Below are positions 14,990-26,600 of a DNA stretch of 64,000 nucleotides, piece after piece. Both the position numbers and the translations under genes were made by a program. Below the pieces are notes generated by a model that saw only the letters and a list, made by a program, of their open reading frames with translations, did not search any database and was not told where the DNA came from. The first letter of the stretch is position 1, and each line of letters begins with the position of its first letter. The DNA comes from Solirubrobacter deserti (GTDB lineage Bacteria > Actinomycetota > Thermoleophilia > Solirubrobacterales > Solirubrobacteraceae): assembly GCF_003344625.1 (NCBI RefSeq), contig NZ_QPKJ02000003.1, positions 496,001 to 560,000 of the forward strand, given 5' to 3'.

Positions 14990-17900
14990 TCAGGGCGTCG
15001 TGGCCGACAGCGTGAACACCAGCGTCTTGCTGTAGGCGCCGGCCAGCACGGAGTCGGTCTCGGCGATCGACTGCCGCAGGTCGACGCTGATCGGCCGCGA
15101 GCCGACAGCGGTCGTGAACCGCACCAGCGACAGCGGCTGACCCGTGAGCGGGGCGAAGGCACCGTCCGCGCCGCGCAGCTGCAGCGGCTGCGGGAGCGCG
15201 TAGGAGCCGTTGACCAGCTTGCCGGTGGCGTTCGGGCTCGGGTCGTGGACCGTGAGCGCGGACGCCGCCTCCGAGGAGGTCACCTTGCCGGTCAGGGTCG
15301 CCGAGTACGTGGCGGTGGTGCCCGGCAGGAACGAGCCGAGATCGGCCGTCGCGTCCAGATCCAGCGCGAGCATCTTCGGCACCTGCGCCCGGACGGTGAC
15401 CGGCTTCTCGACGGGCTCGCCGCTCGGGGTGTCGGTGACGGTGACCGTCTGGGTCTTGACCGCCTCGCGGTTGCCTTCACGGTCGGTCGCGCGGTAGCGG
15501 ACCGTGTACGTGCCGGGCGTGGTGAGTCGGAACTCGCCCACGAACGGGTTGGTCGTCCCGGCGTTGGTGAGCCGGGTCACGCCCGGCCCCGCGCTGCCGT
15601 CCTCCGGCAGCTCGCCGTTGACGGCGTAGTCGATGTGCGCGACGCCGCTCGCCGCATCGTCCGCCGACAGCCGCACCGTCGCCGCCGGCGTCCCGTCACC
15701 GGTCACGGTGGCGGTGGTCGTCGGCGCCGTCTCGTCGCCCTGCCCGGCCGAGACCTCGACCGTGCCGACCATGCCCGTCCAGCCGCCGGAGCCGTTCGGG
15801 TAGGAGTGGAAGCTGCAGTAGAACGTCCACGTGCCCCGCTGGTTGAACGCGTAGCTCGCCGGCGGACCGCCTGCCGGGACTACGAGGTCGCTGACCAGGA
15901 AGCCCTTGGTGAGCGGGTCGTCACCGGGCCGCACGACGTAGACGTTGTGCGGCGTGCTGGCCTGGCCGCCCTGGGCGACGCTGTCGAAGTGCCACGTGAC
16001 CGTCTCGCCCTGGGTCACGCGGATCGCGTCCGGCACCCACGTCGTCTTGTTTCCGGCGTCGGAGGCGTAGACGTCGTTGACGTCCTGGTCCTCGATCGTG
16101 AACGCGAGCTCCTTGATCGCGCCCACGTTGCCCGCCTTGTCGGTGGCGCGGTACTGGATCCGGTGCGCGCCCGCGTCGGCCACGTCCAGCTCGACGACGA
16201 ACGGCGAGGCGCTGCCCGTGTTGTCCTTCTTGGTCCACGCTCCGGTCGCACCCATCCGGTACTCGATCGAGGCGACGCCGCCGCCGCTGCCGTCGGTCGC
16301 CGACAGCGCGACGTCCACCGGGCCCGTGTAGGTCTCCACCGGCGCCGCGCCGTTGACGGTCGCCGACGTGGTCGGGGCGTCCAGGTCACCGACGCACTCG
16401 GCGGTGTCCGGCGTGTAGTGGACGTGGTCGAACGCGGCCGTCAGGTTCCACGGCGCGTTCTGCTGGCCGCCCGCGTAGGGGCCGCCCAGCACGCCGGCGC
16501 CCTCACGCGGCGGCGTGGTGTTGACGGGCCGCGAGCCCGAGTGGTTGACCCACTCGCCCGGACGGCCGTTGACGTCCTTGGCGTACTGGCCGCGGATGGT
16601 GTTGCCCTGGCGGTACAGGCGCAGCCACACCGTCGTGCCGTAGCCGGCGGCGCTCTCGTTCGCGCTGAACTCGCGCGTGCCGTTGGGCGGGTTGTCGGAC
16701 GTCATCTCGAAGGTGCGCCCGGTGGCCTGGAAGGTGATCCCGAACTTGATGAAGTTGTTGTCGCTCTGCCACAGGTACAGGCCGGCGCTCTGCCACTGCA
16801 TCGTGTTGTCGATCGTCACCCGCGTGGTCATCGACCAGTCGCCGGACGGCAGCGGCTGGCCGGCGAAGGACAGCGGCCCGGTCGCGGTGCCGTCGAGCTC
16901 CCACACCACGGGCAGCACCAGGCTGCCGCCGCTCTGCGTGATCGGGTTGTTGGGCCCGCTGCGCAGCGTCCAGCGCGGCGCGATCGTCGACCCGGTGAAC
17001 TCGTCGGACTTGCTGAACGTGCAGGAGGCGGCCGGGATGACGACGACGTCGACGCGCCCGGTGTCGGAGGCGTTGCCCTCCCGGTCGGCGGCGCGGTACT
17101 CGATGCCGTAGGTCCCTGCGCCGTCCAGCGGGATCGACACGCTGTACGGGTCTCCGCCGGTGGTGTTGCGGCTGGTCTGCCACTCGCCGCCGTCCACGCG
17201 GTACTCGATCTGCGCCGTGCCGGAGACGCCCGCGTCCTGCGAGTTGAGCCGCACCGTGGCGTTGCCGACGTAGCGGTTGCCCGGCGCGGTCCGCCCTTCG
17301 ACCGTGGCGGTCACGACGGGGCCCTCGGTGTCCTCGAGGTCGCCGACATAGTCGACGCGCATCAGCTGGCCGCTCCCGGCCTGGTCGCCGCGGCCGCCGC
17401 CCGGCCAGGAGGCCAGGTACAGCGCGCCGTCAGGGCCGAAGCGCGTGCCGAGCGCGTACGACGCCGGGCCGGAGCCGAGCGAGCTCGGCGCGATGAACGG
17501 GTTGGCGCCCAGCAGCGTGTCGTCGGACTTGAGCTTCGCCTCCGTCCACCAGTTCATCGAGCGGTTGTAGACGATCCAGCTGCCGTCGAAGTACTGCGGC
17601 CACTTAGTCTCGGACGGGTTGTCCGGGTCGTAGCGGTAGATCGGGCCGGAGTTGGGCTCCTGCGAGCCGGTCGCGGTCGGGATGCCGAAGCGCGGCGACG
17701 TCGTCCCGTCGCGCTTGTGCCAGATCGTGGCCTTGATCGCCGGGCCCGGGATCGTGCTCAGGCCGGTGTTGTAGGTCGACTCGTTCGGGATCTGCTCGAG
17801 CGAGCAGTCGAACTGCGCGCCCGTCGGGCCGCTCGGGTAGGTGAAGCGGAAGTACGTGTTGGCCGTCGAGTTGTCGCCGGTGCAGAACGGCCAGCCGTAG

Positions 17901-19723
17901 AAGCCCGGCTTGGTGATGTGGTTCCACTCGATGATGCCGGCCGGGCCGCGGTTCGGGTTGTTGGTGCCCGAGTCCGGGCCGTACTCGCCCACGACCACGA
18001 CGCCCGGCCGCTCCGGGTCGGCGTGCACGGTGAACGGGTTGCGGAAGCCCATCGCGTAGATCTCGGGCTTGGTCTTCTCGGTCCCGGGCGGGAACATGTT
18101 GCCGGCCGGGATGTCGTAGGTCGTGCCGACGCCGGGCGCGCCGTCCGCGTTCGGGCGCGGCTTGATGCGCAGGATCTTGCCGCGCAGGTCGTTCGTGTTG
18201 GCCGCGGTGTTGCGCGCGTCGTAGCGGTGCTCGTAGCGCTGGTCGATCGGCGTCCAGTTGCGGTTGGCGTCGTACGGGTTGACGTCGTCGCCGACGCCGA
18301 CCACGAGGTTGCCCTGCGGGTCGAAGTCCATGCCGGCGCCGCCGGTGTGCGCGGGCCAGTTGGTCGTCGCGCCCTGCGGGCCGCCGTCGCCGTCAGGCGC
18401 GACCTTGACCTTCGGGATGCGGATGATCTCCTGCTCGTCGATGACGGCGGTGCCGGCCTCGTTGAGCTCGAAGCGCGAGATCACGTTGTGGCCGAGCACC
18501 ATGCCGGCCCCCGTGTTGGGCCAGTTCTCGCCCTCGCCGCGCGGCGAGTAGTAGACGTAGAAGTAGTTGTTCTCGTCGAAGTTCGGGTCCAGCGACATGC
18601 CGAGCACGCCGTCCTCGGACGCGCCGAGCGCGTCGGCCCGGGTCTGGATCGTCGCGACCAGGGACGTCTGCTGCGTCTCGGGGTCGTACACGCGCACGCG
18701 ACCGCTGGAGTTGTGGCCGGGCGCACCGATCTCGGTCCAGAACACGCGCCCGTCGGAGGCGACGTCGAGGCTCACAGGGCCGTTGAGGTCGTTGGCGAGC
18801 GTGGTCCGGCGGAAGTTGTTCCACACCGTGCCGCGGCAGTCGTTGTCGTTGCCCGCGAGGCCCGCCGCCCACTGGACGCCGCCGGTGAGCAGCTTCACCA
18901 GGTTGCTGGGCTGGCCGTTGACCGGCGTGTAGAGGTTGCCGTAGTGCCCGAGCGAGGTCGCGAACACGCGGCCGCCGTCGTAGTCCCGGCACCAGGCGAC
19001 GGGATGGTCCTGCCCCATCGCGAACTGGCCCGGGTTGAAGCCGGGCGTGTTCTCGTCGAGCGTCGCGACCACGTGATGGGTCCCGCGCACGCTGCGATGG
19101 AACATGTAGAACTCGTCCGCGATCGCGAACTCCTCGGGCAGCCCCTTGGTGGCGACGTGGTTGCGGTCGGCCACGCGCACGTTCGCGGTCTGCGGCGCGG
19201 CGGGGTGGCCCGGCATGGTGGAGCCGATGGCGCTGTCGCCCATCCCGTCCCACCAGTCCCAGCTCGGCTCGCCCGCGCCGATGTCGGTCGCCAGGTGGTT
19301 GGCGACGATGCCGCCGCCGGCGTTGGTGAAGCCGCGGATCGCGTCACGGTCAGCACCGGACCACAGCGGGCCGGCGGCGCCGGAGCGGCCGTCGTCGCCG
19401 CCGGCGTTGAACATGAACAGCGCGTCGTACTGCTCGAGGTTCGCGGGCGTGAAGATCCGCGGGTTCTTGTCGGGGTGCTGGCACTGCCCGGCCGCGGTGC
19501 CGTAGCCGTTGCAGTCCTCCCAGTCGCTCGCGATCCCCGCGGCCGTGAGCGCGTCACGGATCGGGCCGATGCCCGCGTTGATCGCCTCGCTGTGACGATG
19601 GGCGACGGTGCCCGAGTAGATGAGCACCTTCGGGTTCGTCTGGGCCGCGGCCCCGCTCGCCCCCACTCCCGAGAACGCACAGGCCAGGGCCAGGACCCCT
19701 AGACCGGTCCGACAAAAACGCAT
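14990..19723 (-). CDS. Secreted multidomain ThuA / PQQ-type sugar dehydrogenase / cupredoxin protein
   Basis: A 1,577-aa exported protein with signal peptide LGVLALACAFSGVGASGAAA. Domains in order: ThuA-like (about 32-270; PKVLIYSGTVAHRHSEAI); a glucose/sorbosone-dehydrogenase beta propeller (about 290-690; GVLGMSLDPNFDENNYFYVY, IYAMGFRNPFTVHADP); a beta-sandwich with OmpL47-like EYRVDGGEW; a concanavalin-like DUF1349 region (SDEFTGSTIAPRW); another EYRM repeat; a cupredoxin near 1120-1230; then further beta domains. The cupredoxin keeps all type-1 copper ligands: TPHNV, FYCSFH and GMVG. Likely an extracellular sugar oxidase passing electrons to copper. ATG at 19721-19723 with AAAGG upstream. 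Confidence 0.8.
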   Translation of the reverse strand: MRFCRTGLGVLALACAFSGVGASGAAAQTNPKVLIYSGTVAHRHSEAINAGIGPIRDALTAAGIASDWEDCNGYGTAAGQCQHPDKNPRIFTPANLEQYDALFMFNAGGDDGRSGAAGPLWSGADRDAIRGFTNAGGGIVANHLATDIGAGEPSWDWWDGMGDSAIGSTMPGHPAAPQTANVRVADRNHVATKGLPEEFAIADEFYMFHRSVRGTHHVVATLDENTPGFNPGQFAMGQDHPVAWCRDYDGGRVFATSLGHYGNLYTPVNGQPSNLVKLLTGGVQWAAGLAGNDNDCRGTVWNNFRRTTLANDLNGPVSLDVASDGRVFWTEIGAPGHNSSGRVRVYDPETQQTSLVATIQTRADALGASEDGVLGMSLDPNFDENNYFYVYYSPRGEGENWPNTGAGMVLGHNVISRFELNEAGTAVIDEQEIIRIPKVKVAPDGDGGPQGATTNWPAHTGGAGMDFDPQGNLVVGVGDDVNPYDANRNWTPIDQRYEHRYDARNTAANTNDLRGKILRIKPRPNADGAPGVGTTYDIPAGNMFPPGTEKTKPEIYAMGFRNPFTVHADPERPGVVVVGEYGPDSGTNNPNRGPAGIIEWNHITKPGFYGWPFCTGDNSTANTYFRFTYPSGPTGAQFDCSLEQIPNESTYNTGLSTIPGPAIKATIWHKRDGTTSPRFGIPTATGSQEPNSGPIYRYDPDNPSETKWPQYFDGSWIVYNRSMNWWTEAKLKSDDTLLGANPFIAPSSLGSGPASYALGTRFGPDGALYLASWPGGGRGDQAGSGQLMRVDYVGDLEDTEGPVVTATVEGRTAPGNRYVGNATVRLNSQDAGVSGTAQIEYRVDGGEWQTSRNTTGGDPYSVSIPLDGAGTYGIEYRAADREGNASDTGRVDVVVIPAASCTFSKSDEFTGSTIAPRWTLRSGPNNPITQSGGSLVLPVVWELDGTATGPLSFAGQPLPSGDWSMTTRVTIDNTMQWQSAGLYLWQSDNNFIKFGITFQATGRTFEMTSDNPPNGTREFSANESAAGYGTTVWLRLYRQGNTIRGQYAKDVNGRPGEWVNHSGSRPVNTTPPREGAGVLGGPYAGGQQNAPWNLTAAFDHVHYTPDTAECVGDLDAPTTSATVNGAAPVETYTGPVDVALSATDGSGGGVASIEYRMGATGAWTKKDNTGSASPFVVELDVADAGAHRIQYRATDKAGNVGAIKELAFTIEDQDVNDVYASDAGNKTTWVPDAIRVTQGETVTWHFDSVAQGGQASTPHNVYVVRPGDDPLTKGFLVSDLVVPAGGPPASYAFNQRGTWTFYCSFHSYPNGSGGWTGMVGTVEVSAGQGDETAPTTTATVTGDGTPAATVRLSADDAASGVAHIDYAVNGELPEDGSAGPGVTRLTNAGTTNPFVGEFRLTTPGTYTVRYRATDREGNREAVKTQTVTVTDTPSGEPVEKPVTVRAQVPKMLALDLDATADLGSFLPGTTATYSATLTGKVTSSEAASALTVHDPSPNATGKLVNGSYALPQPLQLRGADGAFAPLTGQPLSLVRFTTAVGSRPISVDLRQSIAETDSVLAGAYSKTLVFTLSATTP

Positions 19724-19741
19724 ACGGCATGCCTTTCGCCG

Positions 19742-19804
19742 GCGCCGCGAAGCGGCGCGAACAATAACTCTCCTCCGCGCGCGAATTACGTCGCGAGCGC
19801 GCGG
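19742..19804 (-). promoter_or_regulatory. Leader region with two inverted repeats upstream of the ThuA gene
   Basis: On the minus strand ahead of the ATG lie two perfect inverted repeats: 19742-19758 (7-bp arms GCGCCGC/GCGGCGC, 3-nt loop) and 19775-19804 (8-bp arms CCGCGCGC/GCGCGCGG, 14-nt centre). The stretch also contains unusually AT-rich words. It may hold an operator or leader structure; no known riboswitch was recognised. Confidence 0.35.
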
Positions 19805-19875
19805 AAATCTAATCAAGCGCTCATGTCCTTCTGCACGCTCGACTGCAAAAGTGACAGTTGTCTGACAATGCGGGT

Positions 19876-20634
19876 TCAGCGAATTTCCACGGGCGTTCCT
19901 GGGGCCGCCCGTCGTGCCAGCCACTGCAGCACGCGGTTGTTCATCCGGACGCATCCATGGGAGGCCGCCGACCCGAGCGGGTCCGAGAGCAGCGCGCCGG
20001 CACGGCCGTGGAGCGCGATCCGGCCTGGGCCGCCGCCGTAGTTGCGGAGGGTCTTCGAGTGTGCGGTGAGGTGAAGCGCGTAGGGCCCGAGCTCAGACCC
20101 GGCGGGTTGGCGGACGCGCTCATAGACGGCGAAGCGCCCGCGCGGCGTCGGCGTCGCACGCTTGCCGACGACAACCGGCCACGAGCGCTTGAGGTGCCCG
20201 TCGTGATAGGCCCGCGCGCGGCGGTCGCGCAGATCGATCACCACTCGCCAGCGCACGGTGGAGAGGCGGGCGAAGTCGGCCCGCATCCAGCCCGACCGGG
20301 TGTTCGGCCGTTCCGGGAGGCGCACCTTGATCCAGCGACGCCCCCGCGCGTCGGTCCGGGCGGCGAGCACGAGCAGCTCGACGCTGCCTCCGTTCCAGGC
20401 GGCGACCGTGTCCACCCGCCCCGTCCGGCGCGCGCGCACGTCGGGACGCGCCCGCACGGCGGTGGGGACCATCACGCGGGCGGTCCACGCCCGTCGTGGG
20501 GTGGGCCCGCGCACCTCGTCGGGCGTGCTCGCCGCTGCCGCGGCCGGCGGGGTGAGCGTCCCGCCGGCCGCGACCGCGGCCGCGATCAGCGGCGCGGCGA
20601 CGAGCCGCGCCGCCCGCGCGCTACCCGGTGACAC
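19876..20634 (-). CDS. Secreted L,D-transpeptidase (YkuD domain)
   Basis: A 252-aa exported enzyme with a signal peptide rich in alanine (AAVAAGGTLTPPAAAAAS). An SH3-like segment (about 50-125; PTAVRARPDVRARR, GWMRADFARLST) precedes the YkuD catalytic domain (about 128-252), whose active site is IALHGRAG then GSAASHGCVRMNN with the catalytic Cys. It forms 3-3 peptidoglycan cross-links or attaches proteins to peptidoglycan. The GTG start at 20632-20634 lies inside the last codons of the DUF11 gene (14-bp overlap), so the two are translated together. Confidence 0.88.
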   Translation of the reverse strand: MSPGSARAARLVAAPLIAAAVAAGGTLTPPAAAAASTPDEVRGPTPRRAWTARVMVPTAVRARPDVRARRTGRVDTVAAWNGGSVELLVLAARTDARGRRWIKVRLPERPNTRSGWMRADFARLSTVRWRVVIDLRDRRARAYHDGHLKRSWPVVVGKRATPTPRGRFAVYERVRQPAGSELGPYALHLTAHSKTLRNYGGGPGRIALHGRAGALLSDPLGSAASHGCVRMNNRVLQWLARRAAPGTPVEIR

Positions 20635-23600
20635 CGCCGGCTCCTCGGCCCGCAGCCGCTCCGGGCTTCACGCGGATCTTCGCTGCGTCACGCCTCGTCC
20701 GGGCGTTCCCCGCCTTCACCGTCGCGCCCGCACGCAGCGTGCCGGCTGAGGTCCGGCGGTTCACGCGGACGGTGACCGTGTACGTCCGCGACGCGCCCGC
20801 GGCCAGCACGCCGACGGTCCAGCAGGCGCGACCGTTCCGGAAGCGCGCCCCAGCCGTCTTGACGTACGTCGTGGTGCCCGGGTCATCGCACACGATCACG
20901 TCGGCCGCGGCGTGCGGGCTGGTGTTCTTGACGCGGATCTTCAGCCGGATGCGGCCGCCGGCCGCCACGACGCCCTTGGTGACCGCCGTCTTGACGATGC
21001 TCAGGGCGGCCGGCTGCTCCTCGACCTCGACCGTCGCGGTCGACCGGTCGTTGGCCGGATCGCGGTCGGCCATCGCCGAGCTCACCGTCGCGGTGTTGCG
21101 GACCGTGCCGCCACGGACCGGTCGCACCGTCACCGTCGCCTGCGCGGTCGCTCCGGGCGCCAGCGCGCCGAGCGTGCACGTCACGACGCCGGCGCGCTCG
21201 GCGCACTTGCCGCCCGGCAACGCCGCGGACGCGTACTCGACCGAGCCCGGCAGCGTGTCCACGAGCTTGACCGCCGTGGCCGTCGCCGGCCCGGCGTTGC
21301 TCACCGTCAGCGTGTACCGCAACGGCGCGCCGAGCTGCGGCTTCGCGGAGCCGGCGACCGCCTTCACGAGCGCGAGGTCGAAACCGGTGCGTGCGGGCGG
21401 GTCGACGCGGGTCGTCGACGACGACGCGTCGTCCGCAGGGTTCGGGTCGGGTTGCTCGCCTGCGACCGACGCCCGGTTGACGAGGGTCGCTCCCTCCAGC
21501 GCGGCGGGGACGCGCGCGACGACTTGGATCTGCACGGCCGCGCCGCTGGGCAGCGTCGCGAGCGAGCACTCGACGGTCCCGCCCGCCGCGGCGCAGCTGC
21601 CCTGCGTCGGCGTCGCGCCGACCAGCTCGACCCCGGACGGCAGCGTGTCGATGACGCGCACAGCGGTCGCGGTCGACGGGCCGGCGTTGGAGACCGCGAG
21701 CGTCCACGCGACGGTCCCACCCGCCTCGACGGCGGCGGGGCCGGACTTCACGATCGCCAGGTTCGCCGAAGGCCCGACCTGAGTCGTGGCGGTCGCGGTG
21801 TCGTCGCTCGGGTCGTCATCGCCCTGATCAGCGCGCACGGTCGCGGTGTTCAGCACCGTCGTCCCAGCCAGCGCATGCGGCACGGTCACGGTCACGGAGC
21901 GGCTCGCGGAGGCGCCGTTCGCCAGCGCCCCGACCGCGCACGTCACCACGCCCGCGGCGATGCCGCAGCCGGGATCGGCAGAGCTGAACGTCGTCCCGGC
22001 GGGCAACGGGTCGGAGATGGTGACGCCGGTCGCGTCCCTGGGGCCGTGGTTGGTGACCGTCAGCTGCCAGGTCAACGCGCCGCCCGCCGCGACGGTCGGC
22101 GGTGCCGTCTTGGCGAGCGCGAGGTCGGCGATCGGGCGCACGGTGACGTCCGCCTGCGCGCTGTTCGGCGCTCCGCCGCCAGGCGGCTCGGGCGTGGTCG
22201 TGGCCACCGTGGCCGTGTTGGTGAACGTCCCGAGGATGCCGGTGCTCACCGCCACTCGGATCACCACGTCGGCTCCGGGGGCGAGGTCGCCGAGCGCGCA
22301 TGAGACGGTCCCGGCGGCGTGCGCGCAACCGCCGTTGTCCACCGAGGCGAACGGGAGCTCCGCCGGCAGCACGTCGGTGAGCGTGACGGCCCGGGCGACG
22401 GACGGCCCGGCGTTGTGGACCGTGAGCGTGAAGCTGGTGCCGTAGCCCTCCAGCGGAGCGCTCGGGCTCGCGGTCTTGGTGACCGAGACGTCGGCCAGCG
22501 GCGCCACCGTGGGCCCGAACGTCGAGCTGTCGTTGCTCGGGTCCGCGTCCGGTGTGGTGGTCGAGACCGTCGCCGTGTTGCTCAGCGTGGGCACCGTCAG
22601 CGCCGGGTCGACCGCGACGACGACGTCATAGGTGACGTCCGCGCCGACCGCGAGCGTGCCCGGAGTGCAGGTGACCGTGCCGCCGGCGTGCACGCAGGGC
22701 GCGTCGGCGGAGACGAACGTCGTGCCCGCGGGCAGCGTGTCGGAGACCGCGGCCGCGCGGGCGCTGGACGGCCCGTGGTTGCGCACGCGCAGATGCCAGG
22801 TGTAGTTCGCTCCCGGCGTGTAGGTCGCCGCGCCGGACTTGGCGATCGAGACGTCCGTCCCGGTCGTGACGTCGAGCGAGCCCGTGTCGCTGACCGGGCC
22901 CGGCGTCTCGTCCGACTCCACGCTCGCGGTGTTGGTGAGCGTGGTGCCGGCGGTCAGCCCGCTGTCGACGGCCACCGGGACGGTGACGGTGACGGAGGCG
23001 CCGGCGGCGAGCGTGGCGACGCGCCAGTGGACCGTCGTCTCGCCCGCGCCGGGACCGGCGGCCCGCGACGTCTCCGAGAAGCCCCCGGCGGGGCTCGCCG
23101 TGGCGGCCCCGCCGGTGTAGGCCAGGCCCGCGGGGAGCACGTCGGAGATGTCCAGGTCGCGCGCGGTGACCGCGCCGGTGTTCGTGATCGTGAGCGTGAA
23201 CGACGACGCGTCGCCGGCGGTCGCCGCGCCGTGGTCCGGCGTCTTGGCGAGCGTCAACGTCGGCACGCGCAGCGTGGCCGTGGCGGTATCGGGCGTGCTC
23301 TCGTACGGCCCGTCCGCGTTGCCCGCGTTGCCGGCCTCGTCCTCGGCGGCGGTGACGCGCGCGCCGTTGACGTGCGCACCCGCGCCGAGGCCGGGCGACG
23401 TCGCCGCGGCGAGCAGCGGCCGAGCGGAGTAGGTGATGGTGGCGCTGGCGCCGGGCGCGAGCGACGCGATCGTCCAGTCCAGCGTGGACCCGGCGATGGA
23501 CGGCTCGGACAGGTTGGCCGAGCCGGTCACGTAGCTCCAGTTGTCCGGCAGCGTGTCCGTCACGTGCACGTCGGTCGCGGTCGCGGTGGTCGAGGTGTTG

Positions 23601-26600
23601 GTGACGACGACCCGCCAGGCGAACGGCTGACCGACCTCGGCGTTGCCGGTGTCGGGGAACCCGCCCGCGCCGGTCGTCTTGACCACGGCGAAGGTCGGGA
23701 AGTCGACCACCACGCTCGTGGTGTCGGAGCCGCCGTCGGTGTAATCGCGGTAGACGGTGCCCGGATTGGCGCCGCGGGTCGCGGCCGGCACACCGAAGTA
23801 GTGCGGCACGGCCGCGGTGTTGTCGATCGCCTGCCCGTCGCTGAGGGTGCTCGCGCTCACGAGCGCGGCCGTGTAGGTGAGGGTGACGTCGGCGCCGGGC
23901 GCGATCGGGCCGGCGATCTGCCAGGTCAGGTCGCGATCGGCGGCGCTCCAGCCGTCGGTGACCGTCACGCCGGCCTGGGCCGTCGGCACGATCCCCGTCA
24001 GCTCAGCGTCCGGCAGGTCGGTGACGGTGACGTCGAGCGCCGGCGCGGTGCCGGTGTTGCGGACGACCACGCGGTAGGTGAGGCCGTCGTCGGACTGCGC
24101 CGTGGCCGGCCCGTCGGTGAACGCACCGGCGGCGACCTTGACCACCTTGTCGACGGTCACGGCCGGCTCGACCACGGTGGTGGTCGACGTCGCCGGCGTG
24201 GACGTGTCGTCGAACCCGGTCGGGATCGTCGCGGGGGAGAACGCGCCGTCGAGGTTGCTGCGGTTGCTCGCGACCGTGACGGAGTTGACCGCGGTCTGGG
24301 CGGCGACGACGTTGGCGCCGCCGTTGCGGTGCGTGGCGCGCACGTGCCCGCTGTAGCTGAGGTCGATCACCTGCGCCACCGCCAACGGGCTGGCGAGGTC
24401 ACCCAGATCCCAGGCGATCGTCGTCGTGCCGTTGCCGTTGACCACGGGCGTGTACCGGCCGATCGTGTTGACCAGCGGGCAGCCGCTCACGCACGTCTCG
24501 GCGCCGTAGCCGTCGACGTCGATCGAGTCGGGGACCACGTCGGTCACCGTGACGTCGTAGAGCGAGATGCCGGCGGGGATCGTGACGCGCACGGTGTAGG
24601 TCACCGGCGCGCCGATCGTCGCGGTCGTCGGCAAGCCGCTCTTGGTCACCGTCGCCCCGCCGATCTGGATCGTGTCGTTGGCGTTCGCCGCGTACCGCGT
24701 ACCGCTGGTGCGCCGGCCGGTCGCGGCCGATCCCAGGCTGGCGGCCGTGGCGCTGACCGTGTTGGTCAGGCTGGAGCCGCCGATCGCGGGGTTGTCGACC
24801 CGCGCGCGGTAGCTGAAGGCGGAGGAGCCGCCGGGGGCGATCGTGGCCACCGTCTTGACGATGGTGCGCGTGTCTGCGTCCCACACGGCCCCGCCGGTGC
24901 CGGGCACGGTCGCGCCGTCGGCGAGCGCGGCGTTGCCCGGCGCGACGGCGATCGGCGTCAGGCCGACCGGGACGGCGTCGCTGATGACGACGTCGTGCGC
25001 GGTCGAGGTGCGAGCGGCAGCCGAGTTCGTCGTCGTGACCGTGTAGGTGACGATGTCGTCGGGCTCGACGCGCGCCGGGTTCTTGTCGTCGGTCTTGGCC
25101 TGCGTGATCAGCGGCTCGACGACCTGCGTGGAGACGGTCGTCGAGTTGCGCGTCTGCGCGCCGTCGACCGGGTCGGTCCAGGTGAGCGCCGCCTGGTTGG
25201 TGAGGTTCCCGGACGCCGCGGTGTTGCCCGCCACGTCCGCCACGCGGGTGGTGAACACCAGCACGACGACATCATCACCGGAGCCGGGAGCGTTGGCGTA
25301 GTCGTTCGGGAAGACCACGCGCGGCACGGTCCCGCTGGTGTCGAGCGTGAACCCGACAGGCAGTGCGCCGCCGTTGAAGGTCGCGGTCGCCGTGCCGCTC
25401 ACATACGGCTGGCGGGTGGTCGAGTCGACCGTGTCCGTCAGCGCGACCGCGCCGCCGAGCTCGGACCCCTCCGGGACCGTGGCCGTGACCGTGTAGGTGA
25501 TGTCCTCGCCGATCGTCGCCTGCGCCGCGGTGTTCCCGCCCTCGGTGACGCTCGTGGTGTGCGTCTTGGTGACGGTGGCGTCGGCCGCGGTGACGCGGCT
25601 GCCGTCGTCGGCGGCGGGCGCGTTGGCGGGCGTCGCCGCGCCGTCGATGTTGCTCGCCGGGCGATAGTCGAAGCGGGTGCCGAGGTTCGTCGCGCCCTGG
25701 AAGCCGCGCACGCCCGCCGCGTTGTCGAGCGCGCGTCCGGGGCCGATGTCGTCGGGCACCGTGGCGGTGTACGTCAGCGTCTTGGTCGCGCCCGCGGCGA
25801 GCGTGGGGATGGTCCACTCGACGCGGTCCGCGGCGCCGCACGCCCCGGAATCGCTGATCGCGGCGACGGCGGCCGGGCACGGGTACTCGGCCGGCAGCAG
25901 GTCCCAGACCTCGACGTCGAGCGCGTCCTGCGCCCCGGTGTTGGAGACGTCGACGCGGTAGGTGACCTCGTCGCCGCCCTTGACGGTGCGGTTGTCGACG
26001 TTGGGCCCGTTGGGGCCGTTGACCGTGGTCGCGCCGCGGACGATCCGCTCGACGCCCTTCGTGAGCCCGACCACCGGCGTGTCGAGCACATAGTCGGCCT
26101 GGTCGCGCAGCGGCACCGACACGGAGGCGGTGTTGAGCGAGGAGAACTTCAGGAGGTTGCCGACGACGTCGCCGTTGACGGCGGTCCCGGGCGGCTGGGC
26201 GATCGTCGAGATGACGCGCTCGAACACGCGGCTACCGGTCGGGACGGTGCCGCCGGCGACGGTCCACGTGAGCAGCCCGTCGGCCGCGCGGGTCTCGTCC
26301 ACCGTGGCGGTGACGGTGTTGTCGGCGGTCACCGCCTCACTGCCGGCCTCGTAGCTGACGCCGGCCGGCAGGTAGTCCGCCACCGCCTGCGGCGAAGTGT
26401 CCAGCGCGCCCGGGAACTCCACGCGGAGCTTCCAGCAGATCCGGTCGCCCGGGTGGTAGTGCGGCACGGTCGTGACGTAGCTGGCGAGCTGGCAGTCGGT
26501 GCCCGACGCCGCGACGCGCTTGTCGATCGTCGGGTCACCGGCAACCTGGCCCGCGGAGCTGGCGTCCGGGATCGGGCTGCCGTCGACGCCGTCGTGGGCG

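Noticed and set aside
14885..19702. Very long plus-strand open frame opposite the ThuA/sugar-dehydrogenase gene
   Set aside because: Its translation is arginine/valine/aspartate-rich noise without domains, while the minus strand encodes recognisable enzymes and a signal peptide. High GC produces such shadows.
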